Of a DNA stretch of 64,000 nt, positions 43,026 to 51,372 are shown one piece after another. The DNA is from Renibacterium sp043789415. Its GTDB lineage: Bacteria; Actinomycetota; Actinomycetes; Actinomycetales; Micrococcaceae. The position numbers and the translations under genes are program-made. The stretch lies in NCBI RefSeq assembly GCF_043789415.1, contig NZ_JBDLLW010000001.1:1426001-1490000 (forward strand), read 5' to 3'. The notes under the pieces are model-generated. The model was not told where the DNA came from. It worked only from the letters and a program-made list of their open reading frames with translations, and did no database searches. Positions within the stretch are counted from its first letter, which is position 1. Each line of letters begins with the position of its first letter.

Positions 43026-44510
43026 CTAAGCGCCAGCGCGAGGCACAATCCTTAGCACGTCGGCTGGCCGCCAGGACCTCAAGTTCACCTTGAGCATCAG
43101 CTCACCCCGCCGAGCCAGCACCATACCGATAACGACGGCGGCCAGAACCGGCACCGCGCCTGAGATCACCAGCGTCAGATGCGGCCCTAAGTGCTCGGCC
43201 ATCCAGCCCATCAGCAGACCGCCCAGCGCCTGGCCACCTATTAACACCATCACATAGAGGCTCATCACCCGGCCCCGGATCTGCATATTGGTGGAGATCT
43301 GCACCAGCTGGTTGGCTCCGGTGAGGAACATCAGGGAGGCAAAACCGGCGAGCACCATGACCGTGGCGAAGCTCCACATCGAAGGCATCAAAGCCGCCAC
43401 CACCAAGGCCACGCCGTAGAGCCCGGCGCTGCTGATCACCGAGCGCAGCCGAAGCTCACTGCGCCGGGTAGAGGCCAAGGCACCCAGCAGCGCACCGATG
43501 GCGATCAAGGTGTTCAGTAGGCCATAGCCGCCCGCTCCGACGTCGAAAACATGATCAGCAAAGGCCGCCATCAGCACCGGAAGACTCAAAGCGAAGACCG
43601 CGACGAAGCCGGCCATGACGGTAGAGAAGAGGATTGCCGGTTTACGCACCAAATATCTGGCCCCTTCAGCCAGCATTCCCTTGGAGCGCGGGGCCGGGGC
43701 TGACCGGACCAAATCTGCCGTGCGCATCACGATGAGCATGAAGACGGTGAAGGCACAGGCCACCGCGTTGGCCACAAAAGCCCAGCCTCCGCCCACCGCT
43801 GTCAGCATGACGCCGGCAATCGCCGGACCGATCATGCCGCCCAGCTGGAAGACCGAGGAGTTGATGCTGATCGCGTTTCGCAAATGCCGCGGCCCCACCA
43901 GCTCGTTGACGAAGACAGAGCGAGCAGGTTGATCGACCACGGTGACCAGGCCGAGCAGAAAGGCCACGGCGTAAACGTGCCAGACCTGCAGCACGCCGCT
44001 CAACGCGAGCACCGCCATGACGGCGGCCAGCGCCCCAGCAGCGGACTGCGCAATGATCAGCAACGTCCGCTTGGAGAAGCGATCGGCGAGCACTCCGCCC
44101 CAGGGTCCGAGGAACAGCGTGGGAGCGAACTGCAGAGCCACCGTGATGCCGACGGCAGCCACCGAACCGGAGAGCTGCAGGACCATCCAGTCCTGTGCGA
44201 TGCGCTGCATCCAGAGTGCGATCACCGCAACAAAATGGGCCATCGTGAAGTAGCGGTAATTCCGGATGCTCAAGGCGGCGAAGGTGTCCTTCAGGCTGCT
44301 CTTAGCGGAGACCACACTGATCGGTGCGGTGACATCAGGGCTGGCAACGGCTCGCATGCTCGCGGTGTCCGGGAGCGCGGTGGCTGGGAGCACAGTGTCC
44401 GGGAGCACAGTGCTCACCCGGGGAGCTTCTTGAGCGGCCGGTCTCTGGCTACGGGACTTCTGCTGGACTGGTTGTTGAACGGGTAATTGGGCGGTTGCGG
44501 GGGAAGCCAC
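43026..44510 (-). CDS. MFS transporter, EntS/MFS_3-like
   Basis: 494 residues. About 12 membrane segments begin near residue 85. RNYRYFTMAHFVAVIALWMQ, GVLADRFSKRTLL and NAISINSSVFQLGGMIGPAI are typical of the MFS_3/EntS-like branch (siderophore or drug exporters). The first 75 residues are a disordered Pro/Ala/Ser/Thr tail with a VLPDTVLPATALPDT micro-repeat that may be unstable in length. It faces a LysR gene, the likely regulator, across a 122-bp shared promoter region. Confidence 0.87.
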   Translation of the reverse strand: MASPATAQLPVQQPVQQKSRSQRPAAQEAPRVSTVLPDTVLPATALPDTASMRAVASPDVTAPISVVSAKSSLKDTFAALSIRNYRYFTMAHFVAVIALWMQRIAQDWMVLQLSGSVAAVGITVALQFAPTLFLGPWGGVLADRFSKRTLLIIAQSAAGALAAVMAVLALSGVLQVWHVYAVAFLLGLVTVVDQPARSVFVNELVGPRHLRNAISINSSVFQLGGMIGPAIAGVMLTAVGGGWAFVANAVACAFTVFMLIVMRTADLVRSAPAPRSKGMLAEGARYLVRKPAILFSTVMAGFVAVFALSLPVLMAAFADHVFDVGAGGYGLLNTLIAIGALLGALASTRRSELRLRSVISSAGLYGVALVVAALMPSMWSFATVMVLAGFASLMFLTGANQLVQISTNMQIRGRVMSLYVMVLIGGQALGGLLMGWMAEHLGPHLTLVISGAVPVLAAVVIGMVLARRGELMLKVNLRSWRPADVLRIVPRAGA

Positions 44511-44581
44511 GGAAAAATCCTCGGGTTGGGAATGCTTTAACGCTACCCAGCCACAACGTCATTTGGAAGACATATAATCCC

Positions 44582-44597
44582 CATAACTAGCATTATG
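44582..44597. promoter_or_regulatory. LysR-type operator candidate
   Basis: CATAA-6 nt-TTATG in the divergent LysR/MFS intergenic region fits the T-N11-A inverted repeat that LysR proteins bind. Position between the two starts supports the role. Confidence 0.55.
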
Positions 44598-44632
44598 TTC
44601 TGTAATGGATAGGGCGTGAAGCAGGTGTCTCG

Positions 44633-45520
44633 ATGTACGACAACGATCAGTTGCGCAGCTTCCTGGCGGTAGCTGAAACCCTCAATTTCACCCGGGCTGC
44701 GGAGCGCCTGGGACTGAGCCAGCCCACCATCAGCCAGCACGTGCGCAAACTGGAGGATCACGTGGGCCGGCAGCTGGTCTCCAGGGACACCCGGGAGGTC
44801 CGCTTAACTGACAATGGTGATGCGATGGCCGGTTTCGCCAGGAGCATCATGGCCGCTCAGGATGACGCCGCCAGGTACTTCTCCGGCGCCGCGATGCGAG
44901 GAAGGCTGCGCTTCGGCACCGCAGATGATCTCGCCTACACCCGGCTGCCCACGATTTTGCGGGATTTCCGCCAGCTCTACCCACAGATCAACCTAGAACT
45001 GACGGTGAGCCAGAGCGATCAGCTCTACCGCCGAGTCAAGGCGGGGCAACTGGATCTGGTCTTCGTGAAATGGGTTTCCGCGCTGCAGGAAAGTAGCGGG
45101 ATAGAAGGCACCGGCCAGGAAGGGCGGGTCGTGCGGCATGATCACTTCTCCTGGGTCGGACTTGAGCAGACCCAGCTTGACCCGGAGGCTCCGGTGCCGC
45201 TGATCGCCTATCCGAGCCCCAGCCTGAGCCGGAAGCTGGCCATCGATGCGCTGGAGAGCGCGGGGCGGACCTGGCGGATCACCTGCAACACCAAGGAGAT
45301 CAACGGGGTGATTGCGGCGGTGCGCGCAGGTATCGGCGTCACCGTGATGCCTTCAACCCTGATCCCGGAAGACCTGGTGTCGATCACTCGCCGCTTTGAA
45401 CTACCCCCGGTGGGCGAGGTGGACTTCACCCTGATCCGCAATCCGCTGGCACGTAGCGATGTGGTCGACGCTCTGGAGCAGGCAATCATGGGCCGGAAGC
45501 TCAATGCCGTTCAACGCTGA
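44633..45520 (+). CDS. LysR-family transcriptional regulator
   Basis: 295 residues. The N-terminal winged helix-turn-helix is NFTRAAERLGLSQPTISQHVRKLE. The C-terminal part is a substrate-binding domain (GRLRFGTADDLAYTRLPTILRDF, DLVFVKW, GIGVTVMPSTLIPEDL). It probably controls the divergent MFS exporter and itself. The inducer cannot be named. Start ATG at 44633. Confidence 0.93.
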   Translation: MYDNDQLRSFLAVAETLNFTRAAERLGLSQPTISQHVRKLEDHVGRQLVSRDTREVRLTDNGDAMAGFARSIMAAQDDAARYFSGAAMRGRLRFGTADDLAYTRLPTILRDFRQLYPQINLELTVSQSDQLYRRVKAGQLDLVFVKWVSALQESSGIEGTGQEGRVVRHDHFSWVGLEQTQLDPEAPVPLIAYPSPSLSRKLAIDALESAGRTWRITCNTKEINGVIAAVRAGIGVTVMPSTLIPEDLVSITRRFELPPVGEVDFTLIRNPLARSDVVDALEQAIMGRKLNAVQR

Positions 45521-45584
45521 ACCGATGAGTTGCGGATTAGCGTGAATGGCGAATATTCCGGCACGGTTTAGACTTATATATGTC

Positions 45585-46001
45585 ATGAACAGAACCATGT
45601 TTAAGTCCAAGATTCACCGGGCTACCGTCACCCACGCCAACCTGCACTACGTTGGCTCGGTCACCGTGGACCTGGACCTCTTGGATGCCGCAGATATCCT
45701 GCCCGGCGAACTCGTCTCGATCGTCGACGTCAATAATGGCGCACGGCTGGAGACCTATACCATCGCGGGAGAACGTGGTTCGGGTGTGCTCGGTATCAAT
45801 GGACCCGCAGCGCATCTGGTGCACGAAGGGGATCTGGTCATCTTGATCACCTATGCGCAGATGACCACCGAGGAGGCCAGGGCCTACCTGCCAACGGTGG
45901 TTCATGTGAATGCCGATAACCAGGTGGTCAAGCTGGGGAATGATCCCGCCGAAGCCGTCACCGCTGGCTTGGAGCAACCGCCTTTCGCGCTGAATCGCTG
46001 A
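45585..46001 (+). CDS. panD: aspartate 1-decarboxylase precursor
   Basis: 138 residues. MFKSKIHRATVTHANLHYVG opens the protein. The chain cleaves itself between G24 and S25 (YVGSVTVD) to create the pyruvoyl cofactor. NGARLETYTIAGERGSG, INGPAAHLVHEGDLVI and the length match PanD. It makes beta-alanine for pantothenate and CoA. The ATG at 45585 is adopted; 45597 (MFKSK) is also possible. No strong SD is visible. No other pan gene is in the window. Confidence 0.95.
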   Translation: MNRTMFKSKIHRATVTHANLHYVGSVTVDLDLLDAADILPGELVSIVDVNNGARLETYTIAGERGSGVLGINGPAAHLVHEGDLVILITYAQMTTEEARAYLPTVVHVNADNQVVKLGNDPAEAVTAGLEQPPFALNR

Positions 46002-46132
46002 GCAGCTACGACTTTCAGTCCTGCTCGCAGAACCGAATTCGGCGAAGTGCACCTACTGATCGGTAAGAAGAACCTGCTCATGCTCATGGCGTAAAGAGGA
46101 CGCAGTGCGGAAGCAACGGGTAATCTAACCTC

Positions 46133-47740
46133 ATGGCTTCTAAGAGCGCGGCAGAAACGGTCGCAAATATCACCCAGGGCTACACTTTCGAGACTCCAGC
46201 GATCGCGCTCGGCGCAGCGCTGGTGGGCTCCGAGGTCTATAAAGATGCCCAGGTACGGCTCCCGCTTTCGATGATGAACCGGCACGGCCTGGTGGCTGGT
46301 GCGACCGGCACCGGCAAGACCGTCACACTGCATATGATCGCCGAACAGCTATCAACAGCTGGCGTTCCGGTGTTCATGGCCGATATCAAGGGCGACCTCT
46401 CGGGCTTGGCGACGCCGGGCACCAGCAGCGATAAGCTGACCGCGCGCACTCAGAGCTTGGGGCAGGACTGGGCTGCCAAGGCATTCCCCGTCGAGTTTTT
46501 GGCGCTGGGCGGAGACGGCAACGGTGTGCCAGTGCGCGCTACCATCACCTCCTTCGGCCCGATCCTGCTCTCCCGCGTGATGGAACTGAATGAGACCCAG
46601 GAATCCAGCCTTCAGCTGATCTTTCACTATGCCGATACCGAAGGCCTTGAGCTCTACGACCTGAAGGACCTGCGAGCCGTCATCCAGTTCCTCACCTCCG
46701 ATGAGGGCAAGGATGCGCTGACCAATCTGGGCGGCCTCTCCAAGGCCACAGCCGGCGTCATCCTGCGTGAATTGGTCACCCTGGAGGCTCAGGGGATGAC
46801 CAAATTCTTCGGAGTTCCGGAATTCTACACCGCTGAATTGCTGCGCAACGCTCCCGATGGCCGAGGCGTGATCAGCTGCCTCGAGCTACCGAACGTACAG
46901 GATAAACCGCTGCTCTTCTCCACCTTCCTGATGTGGCTGCTGGCTGATTTGTTCCGTGAGCTACCGGAGGTCGGCGACGCGGATAAGCCAAAACTGGTCT
47001 TCTTCCTCGATGAAGCTCATTTGCTCTTCAACGGAGCGAGCAAAGCCTTCTTGGCTGCAATCACCCAGACCGTCCGGCTGATTCGTTCTAAGGGCGTTGG
47101 CATTTTCTTCGTCACCCAGACCCCCAAGGACGTGCCGGCGGATGTGCTGGCCCAGTTGGCCAACCGGGTGCAGCACGCGCTGCGCGCTTTCACTCCTGAC
47201 GATGCTAAGGCGCTCAAGGCCACGGTCTCCACCTTCCCGGTGAGCGACTACGACCTGGAGGAAGTGCTCACCAGCGCTGGCATCGGTGAAGCCGTGGTCA
47301 CCGTGATGAATGAGAAAGGTGCACCGACTCCGGTCGCACTGACCCGATTGCGCGCTCCTGAATCGGTGATGGGCCCGAGCGCCGATGACCTGGTGAAGTC
47401 CACGGTGGCAGGGTCTTCGCTACTCGCCAAGTACGGCACCGAGACTGATCCCGTTTCGGCCTTTGAGAAACTGCAGAACAAAGCCGCTCCAGCCACGGGT
47501 GATTCCGTGGGAGAGGCTGTTCCTCCCGCCCCGGCACCTCCTGTGCCGATTCCTCCGCCACCCGCACCGCTGCCGGAACCCCAGCAGCAAGGCGGCGGTT
47601 TCGGCGCTGAGATCGCTGGCGCACTCGGCGGCATTCTCGGTGGCGGATTGAAGTCGATGGTCCGTTCAATGGGAACCGGGTTGGGGAATTCGATTATGCG
47701 CGATATTTTCGGCACTAGCTCGCGCCGTCGTCGTCGTTAG
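46133..47740 (+). CDS. HerA-like ATPase (DUF853)
   Basis: 535 residues. Walker A is GATGTGKT at 56-63 and Walker B LVFFLDEAHLLF near 285; GVGIFFVTQTPKDVPADVL and ANRVQHALRAFTPDDAKAL are typical of the DUF853 branch of the HerA/FtsK superfamily. A Pro-rich linker (residues about 460-485) leads to a Gly-rich, basic tail with GTSSRRRRR. The role of bacterial DUF853 ATPases is not settled; DNA-end processing or stress roles have been proposed. It ends four bases before the following gene, so probably an operon. Confidence 0.88.
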   Translation: MASKSAAETVANITQGYTFETPAIALGAALVGSEVYKDAQVRLPLSMMNRHGLVAGATGTGKTVTLHMIAEQLSTAGVPVFMADIKGDLSGLATPGTSSDKLTARTQSLGQDWAAKAFPVEFLALGGDGNGVPVRATITSFGPILLSRVMELNETQESSLQLIFHYADTEGLELYDLKDLRAVIQFLTSDEGKDALTNLGGLSKATAGVILRELVTLEAQGMTKFFGVPEFYTAELLRNAPDGRGVISCLELPNVQDKPLLFSTFLMWLLADLFRELPEVGDADKPKLVFFLDEAHLLFNGASKAFLAAITQTVRLIRSKGVGIFFVTQTPKDVPADVLAQLANRVQHALRAFTPDDAKALKATVSTFPVSDYDLEEVLTSAGIGEAVVTVMNEKGAPTPVALTRLRAPESVMGPSADDLVKSTVAGSSLLAKYGTETDPVSAFEKLQNKAAPATGDSVGEAVPPAPAPPVPIPPPPAPLPEPQQQGGGFGAEIAGALGGILGGGLKSMVRSMGTGLGNSIMRDIFGTSSRRRRR

Positions 47741-47743
47741 CCT

Positions 47744-48763
47744 TTGCCCTTGAGTGAACCGGAGACGGCAACAGCCCCCACGAGTCCACGGCTGGTACGC
47801 ATTGCGGCCAGCTGGCTCTTCGGGCTGCTACTCACCGTGGCCGCAGCGATCATCACCGTTCAGTTGGTCAACGCCAACCTCTACGGCCCTCAGCAGCCGG
47901 TGCGCGACTATTTCCAGGCACTTCAGGACGGCGACGGCGAGCGGGCGATCGGTTTATTGCGCGCCAACCTGCCGAACGCTTCACCCGCGCTCTTGGACGG
48001 TGATGCCCTCAAGCAATCCGCTGCGGGCATCAGCGATATTCACGTCGGTAACCCGACCACGCTGAACGGTGGGCGGGTCAAGATCTCGGTGAGTTATCAA
48101 CTGGATGGACAACCGCAGAACACGGACTTCACGTTGGAGCCAGCCGGGGTGCAATGGATGTTCTTCAATAAGTGGGCTTTTGTACCGACCACCTTGCCGA
48201 CCTTGGAGGTCTCCATCGTGAATCAGGACCAGGCTCAGATCAATGGCACGGCGGTGAGCATGCCGAGCGGGAAGAACACCTTCTCCGTGCTCTACCCGGG
48301 AAAGTATCAGGCTGAATACCAAGGCAAGCTCTTCACCGCTCAGCCGATCTCGGCGTCCTTCGCATCCGCTAGCTCCGCGCCGTCCCCGCTCGCCTTGACC
48401 ACCGAGCCTTCGAAGGCACTCGTTGACCAGGTCAATGACTCCTTGAAGAAGTACTTGGATGGCTGCACGACGCAGAAAGTCCTGCTCCCAACTGACTGCC
48501 CGCTCAGTCACCACAGCGTGCAAGAAGTCAGCGGCCCCATCACCTGGAGCATCACCGACTACCCCAAGGCGACGATTTCGGCGTACAACGGGGGATGGGT
48601 CATCTCGCCGCTCAAAGTCAAAGCGCGGATCCAGTACAAAGAGCAGGATCTGGGCACCGGAGCCTATAGCAATATCGACCAGGAACAAGAGTACGGTTTC
48701 ACCGCGAAGCTCAGTATCAACGGTGATTCCGTCTCGGTGACGCCCGTGGTGGACTACTCCTAG
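47744..48763 (+). CDS. membrane-anchored protein of unknown function
   Basis: 339 residues. One N-terminal helix (SWLFGLLLTVAAAIITVQLV) after a short cytoplasmic tail. The rest is predicted outside: a DUF4878-like segment (YFQALQDGDGERAIGLL), then beta-rich parts and a disordered Ala/Ser stretch near 205-225. It contains two cysteines (CTTQKVLLPTDC) likely to pair. I do not recognise the family. The start is a TTG at 47744 or 47750, immediately after the HerA-like gene, and could be cotranscribed with it. Confidence 0.7.
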   Translation: MPLSEPETATAPTSPRLVRIAASWLFGLLLTVAAAIITVQLVNANLYGPQQPVRDYFQALQDGDGERAIGLLRANLPNASPALLDGDALKQSAAGISDIHVGNPTTLNGGRVKISVSYQLDGQPQNTDFTLEPAGVQWMFFNKWAFVPTTLPTLEVSIVNQDQAQINGTAVSMPSGKNTFSVLYPGKYQAEYQGKLFTAQPISASFASASSAPSPLALTTEPSKALVDQVNDSLKKYLDGCTTQKVLLPTDCPLSHHSVQEVSGPITWSITDYPKATISAYNGGWVISPLKVKARIQYKEQDLGTGAYSNIDQEQEYGFTAKLSINGDSVSVTPVVDYS

Positions 48764-48768
48764 CCAAG

Positions 48769-48787
48769 CTAGCTTAGGCTACTCTCA
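48769..48787 (+). promoter_or_regulatory. DtxR/IdeR-like iron box before ferritin
   Basis: CTAGCTTAGGCTACTCTCA matches 14 of 19 positions of the DtxR/IdeR consensus and keeps the core TTAGGCTA. It lies 57 nt before the ferritin ATG, distal enough for activation, as IdeR does for bfrB in mycobacteria. Confidence 0.6.
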
Positions 48788-48843
48788 CTGAGGATTGGCT
48801 CTGCTTGCTTTTCCGAATCACTCAGAATAACTAGGCTGTAACC

Positions 48844-49368
48844 ATGAGCCAATTCAGCACACTCCTGCAAGAGCAAATCGGTCACGAATTTGCTGCCTCA
48901 CAACAGTACATCGCGGTATCTGTCTGGTTCGATGGACAAGATCTGCCGCAGTTGGCTGCCCACTTCTACAAGCAGTCCCTGGAAGAGCGCAACCACGCCA
49001 TGATGATGGTCCAGTACATGCTCGACCGCGATCAGAAGGTCGCGATCCCGGGCATCGGCGATATCTACAACGATTTCAAGGACGTCACCGAGCCGCTCAA
49101 GCTCGCCCTGGAACAGGAAAAGCAAGTGACCTCGCAGATCGAGAAGCTGTTCGCCACCGCGCGTGCGGAGAACGACGCCCTCGGCGAGCAGTTCATGCTG
49201 TGGTTCCTCAAAGAGCAGGTGGAAGAAGTAGCTTCGATGAGCACCCTGGTGAATATCGCCGAGCGCGCGGACAGCCTGTTCGACATCGAGAACTTCATCG
49301 CCCGCGAGACCATTGGCGACGGCGGCGAGGATTCCTCTGCTCCGGAAGCCGCCGGCGGAGCACTCTAA
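48844..49368 (+). CDS. ferritin
   Basis: 174 residues, four-helix ferritin fold. EQIGHEFAASQQYIAVSVWFD supplies the first ferroxidase Glu, and LEERNHAMMMVQYMLDR the EExxH pair. QFMLWFLKEQVEEV holds the Gln/Glu site. It stores iron as a 24-mer in the cytoplasm. No haem-binding Met of bacterioferritins is apparent, so it is the non-haem type (BfrB/Ftn-like). The tail after residue 160 is acidic and Ala/Gly-rich. Copy D of the palindromic element follows the stop by 15 nt. Confidence 0.95.
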   Translation: MSQFSTLLQEQIGHEFAASQQYIAVSVWFDGQDLPQLAAHFYKQSLEERNHAMMMVQYMLDRDQKVAIPGIGDIYNDFKDVTEPLKLALEQEKQVTSQIEKLFATARAENDALGEQFMLWFLKEQVEEVASMSTLVNIAERADSLFDIENFIARETIGDGGEDSSAPEAAGGAL

Positions 49369-49383
49369 GCACTTCTCTCTTAT

Positions 49384-49440
49384 CGAGTGTGCAGTTCTAC
49401 ACCTTATAAAGCCTTCAAAAGGTGTAGAACTGCACACTCG
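49384..49440. repeat. dispersed palindromic element, copy D
   Basis: Arms of 22 bp, starting CGAGTGTGCAGTTCTACACC, pair perfectly around a 13-nt loop. Compared with copy A, GATC has become GTTC on the left and GATC has become GAAC on the right, so pairing is kept. It sits between the convergent ferritin and NHL-thioredoxin stops. Confidence 0.93.
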
Positions 49441-49455
49441 GCGGTTAAACGAGGC

Positions 49456-51372
49456 TCAGTTCATTCCGCGCAAGTCCAATTCCAGCCCTGAGTCGCCGTC
49501 GACCACGAGCTTCACCGGGATCCCCCAGTCCTGCTGGTAGAGGTGACAAGCCGCGTGGTCCGGGATCTCGCCGTCTGCGGTCTCCGGTCCATCGCAGGCC
49601 GCGGCCCGGGCAGTGATGTGCAGAATGCCCTCAGCTACCTCGCCATTGAGCACCAGAGTCCGGTTGAGACCGGTTGAGGTGCCTTGACCACCGAGCAGCA
49701 GCTCCGGCGGGGTCGAGGAGATCTTCAGCTGGGTGGGATCCCCCCAGCGATCGTCGAGCTTCTGCCCGGTCGGCGCACTGAAGCGCACCTGCAAGGCGAA
49801 ATCCCCTGGAGCCACCGCGCTGGTCGGACGCTGGGTCTGCGCCGCGCCCTCATCGACCTGCAAAGCGTCTTGGGGCAGTGGCAGGCGGATCAGCTGGTGC
49901 CGGTTGGCCTCAACTACGATCAGCAGCTCGCCGTCGAGCAGCACATCCGAAGGCTCCGCTAATCCGCGAGCCAAGGTGCTCACGGTCTTGGCTGACGGAT
50001 CGTAGCGACGGACCGCGCCATTGTAGGTATCCGCGACGGCGATCGAACCATCGGGGAGCGCCGCAACACCGAGCGGGTGCTGCAACCTGGCCTGCCCGGC
50101 CTCGCCGTCCCGGAAACCGAAGTCGAAGAGTCCCTCGCCGATTGCGGTCTCCACCGCGGAGACCCGTCCATCCGCAATCCGTAGCACGCGCAGCGCCGAA
50201 GTCTCTGAATCAGCCACCCAGATATCGCCCTCGGCGTCTTCCGCGAGACCAGAGGACTGAGCGAACCAGGCCTGGTCGGCTGGCCCATCCAGCAGGCCCT
50301 CCAGGCCGGTGCCAGCGAGCACGCTGACCGCGCCGGCGAGGGGCTCGAAGCCAAAGATCTGGTGGACACCTGCCATCGCTATCACTACTTGGCCCAGCTT
50401 CGAGGAGTAGACCACGTCCCACGGCGAGGAGAGAGCCACCGACAGCGGGTCCTCAGCCAAGAGACCGAGAGCAGCCTCGCCGTCGTCGTTCACTCGCCCC
50501 GGGCCGGCATCGAGAAGGCGCTGGACGCCGTTTCCGGCCACCGTGCGCACCTCGCCGGTGGCCAGCGAGAGGCCACGCAGCCGGTGGTTGACCGAATCGG
50601 CGATCACGACGTCGTAACCGAGCTGAGCGGCCAGCTCGACGGGCAGCAAAGTCAGCCCCTGCGGCTCATTGAACTGAGTGGCTTCCGCGCCGCCGTCGGT
50701 GAAGCCCTTGACACCGCTACCGAAGCTGCGCACCACGGTCTCTAAGTCCGATGCCAGCTCCTGCACCTGATGGTGGCCGGTATCAGAGACCAGGAAGTTC
50801 CCTTCGTGGCCAGGCAGCTGCCCGAGCGGCAGCACCTTACCGGGAAAGCGCAATGTTCCGGCTTGCGGCTCCGGAGCGATATAGGGGCCATTGCCACGGT
50901 GCAGTGTGCCTTTGGCTTCGTGCTGGGCGACCAGCTCGGGGATGAAGGACTCCAGCCCTGCTGAGTGGCCCTCTCCTGAGAGGTTCGCCACGATGTAGCC
51001 CTCAGGATCGATCACTACCAGGGTCGGCCAGGCACGCGCTGAATAAGCCTGCCAGGTTACCAACTCAGGATCATCCAGCACCGGGTGGTGGATCTCATAG
51101 CGTTCGATGGCGGCGGCCAGCGCCACTGGATCCGCCTCGTGCTCGAACTTCGGCGAGTGCACTCCCACCGTGACCAGAACGTCCGAGTACTTCTGCTCCA
51201 GAGGCCGTAGCTCATCGATGACGTGCAGGCAGTTGATGCAGCAGAAGGTCCAGAAGTCGAGGATCACGATCTTGCCGCGCAGCGCCTCCAGGTCCAGGGA
51301 TTGCCCGCCGGTATTCAGCCAACCGCGGCCGATCAGTTCGGAGGCGCGTACTCGTGGTGCGGTCGCGGTCAT
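49456..51372 (-). CDS. NHL-repeat thioredoxin-like protein
   Basis: 638 residues. The N-terminal 150 form a TlpA-like thioredoxin domain with CINC (C45-C48) in FWTFCCINCLHVIDEL and a cis-Pro in ARAWPTLVVIDP. A six-bladed NHL beta-propeller follows (GNFLVSDTGHHQVQEL, ADSVNHRLRGLSL, WVADSETSALRVL, VADTYNGAVRRYD), then a C-terminal beta domain. The architecture is that of NHLRC2 and bacterial homologues. No signal peptide is visible. Its start overlaps the stop of the CopD/CtaG gene, so they are coupled. A redox role in copper or cytochrome assembly is inferred. Confidence 0.9.
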   Translation of the reverse strand: MTATAPRVRASELIGRGWLNTGGQSLDLEALRGKIVILDFWTFCCINCLHVIDELRPLEQKYSDVLVTVGVHSPKFEHEADPVALAAAIERYEIHHPVLDDPELVTWQAYSARAWPTLVVIDPEGYIVANLSGEGHSAGLESFIPELVAQHEAKGTLHRGNGPYIAPEPQAGTLRFPGKVLPLGQLPGHEGNFLVSDTGHHQVQELASDLETVVRSFGSGVKGFTDGGAEATQFNEPQGLTLLPVELAAQLGYDVVIADSVNHRLRGLSLATGEVRTVAGNGVQRLLDAGPGRVNDDGEAALGLLAEDPLSVALSSPWDVVYSSKLGQVVIAMAGVHQIFGFEPLAGAVSVLAGTGLEGLLDGPADQAWFAQSSGLAEDAEGDIWVADSETSALRVLRIADGRVSAVETAIGEGLFDFGFRDGEAGQARLQHPLGVAALPDGSIAVADTYNGAVRRYDPSAKTVSTLARGLAEPSDVLLDGELLIVVEANRHQLIRLPLPQDALQVDEGAAQTQRPTSAVAPGDFALQVRFSAPTGQKLDDRWGDPTQLKISSTPPELLLGGQGTSTGLNRTLVLNGEVAEGILHITARAAACDGPETADGEIPDHAACHLYQQDWGIPVKLVVDGDSGLELDLRGMN

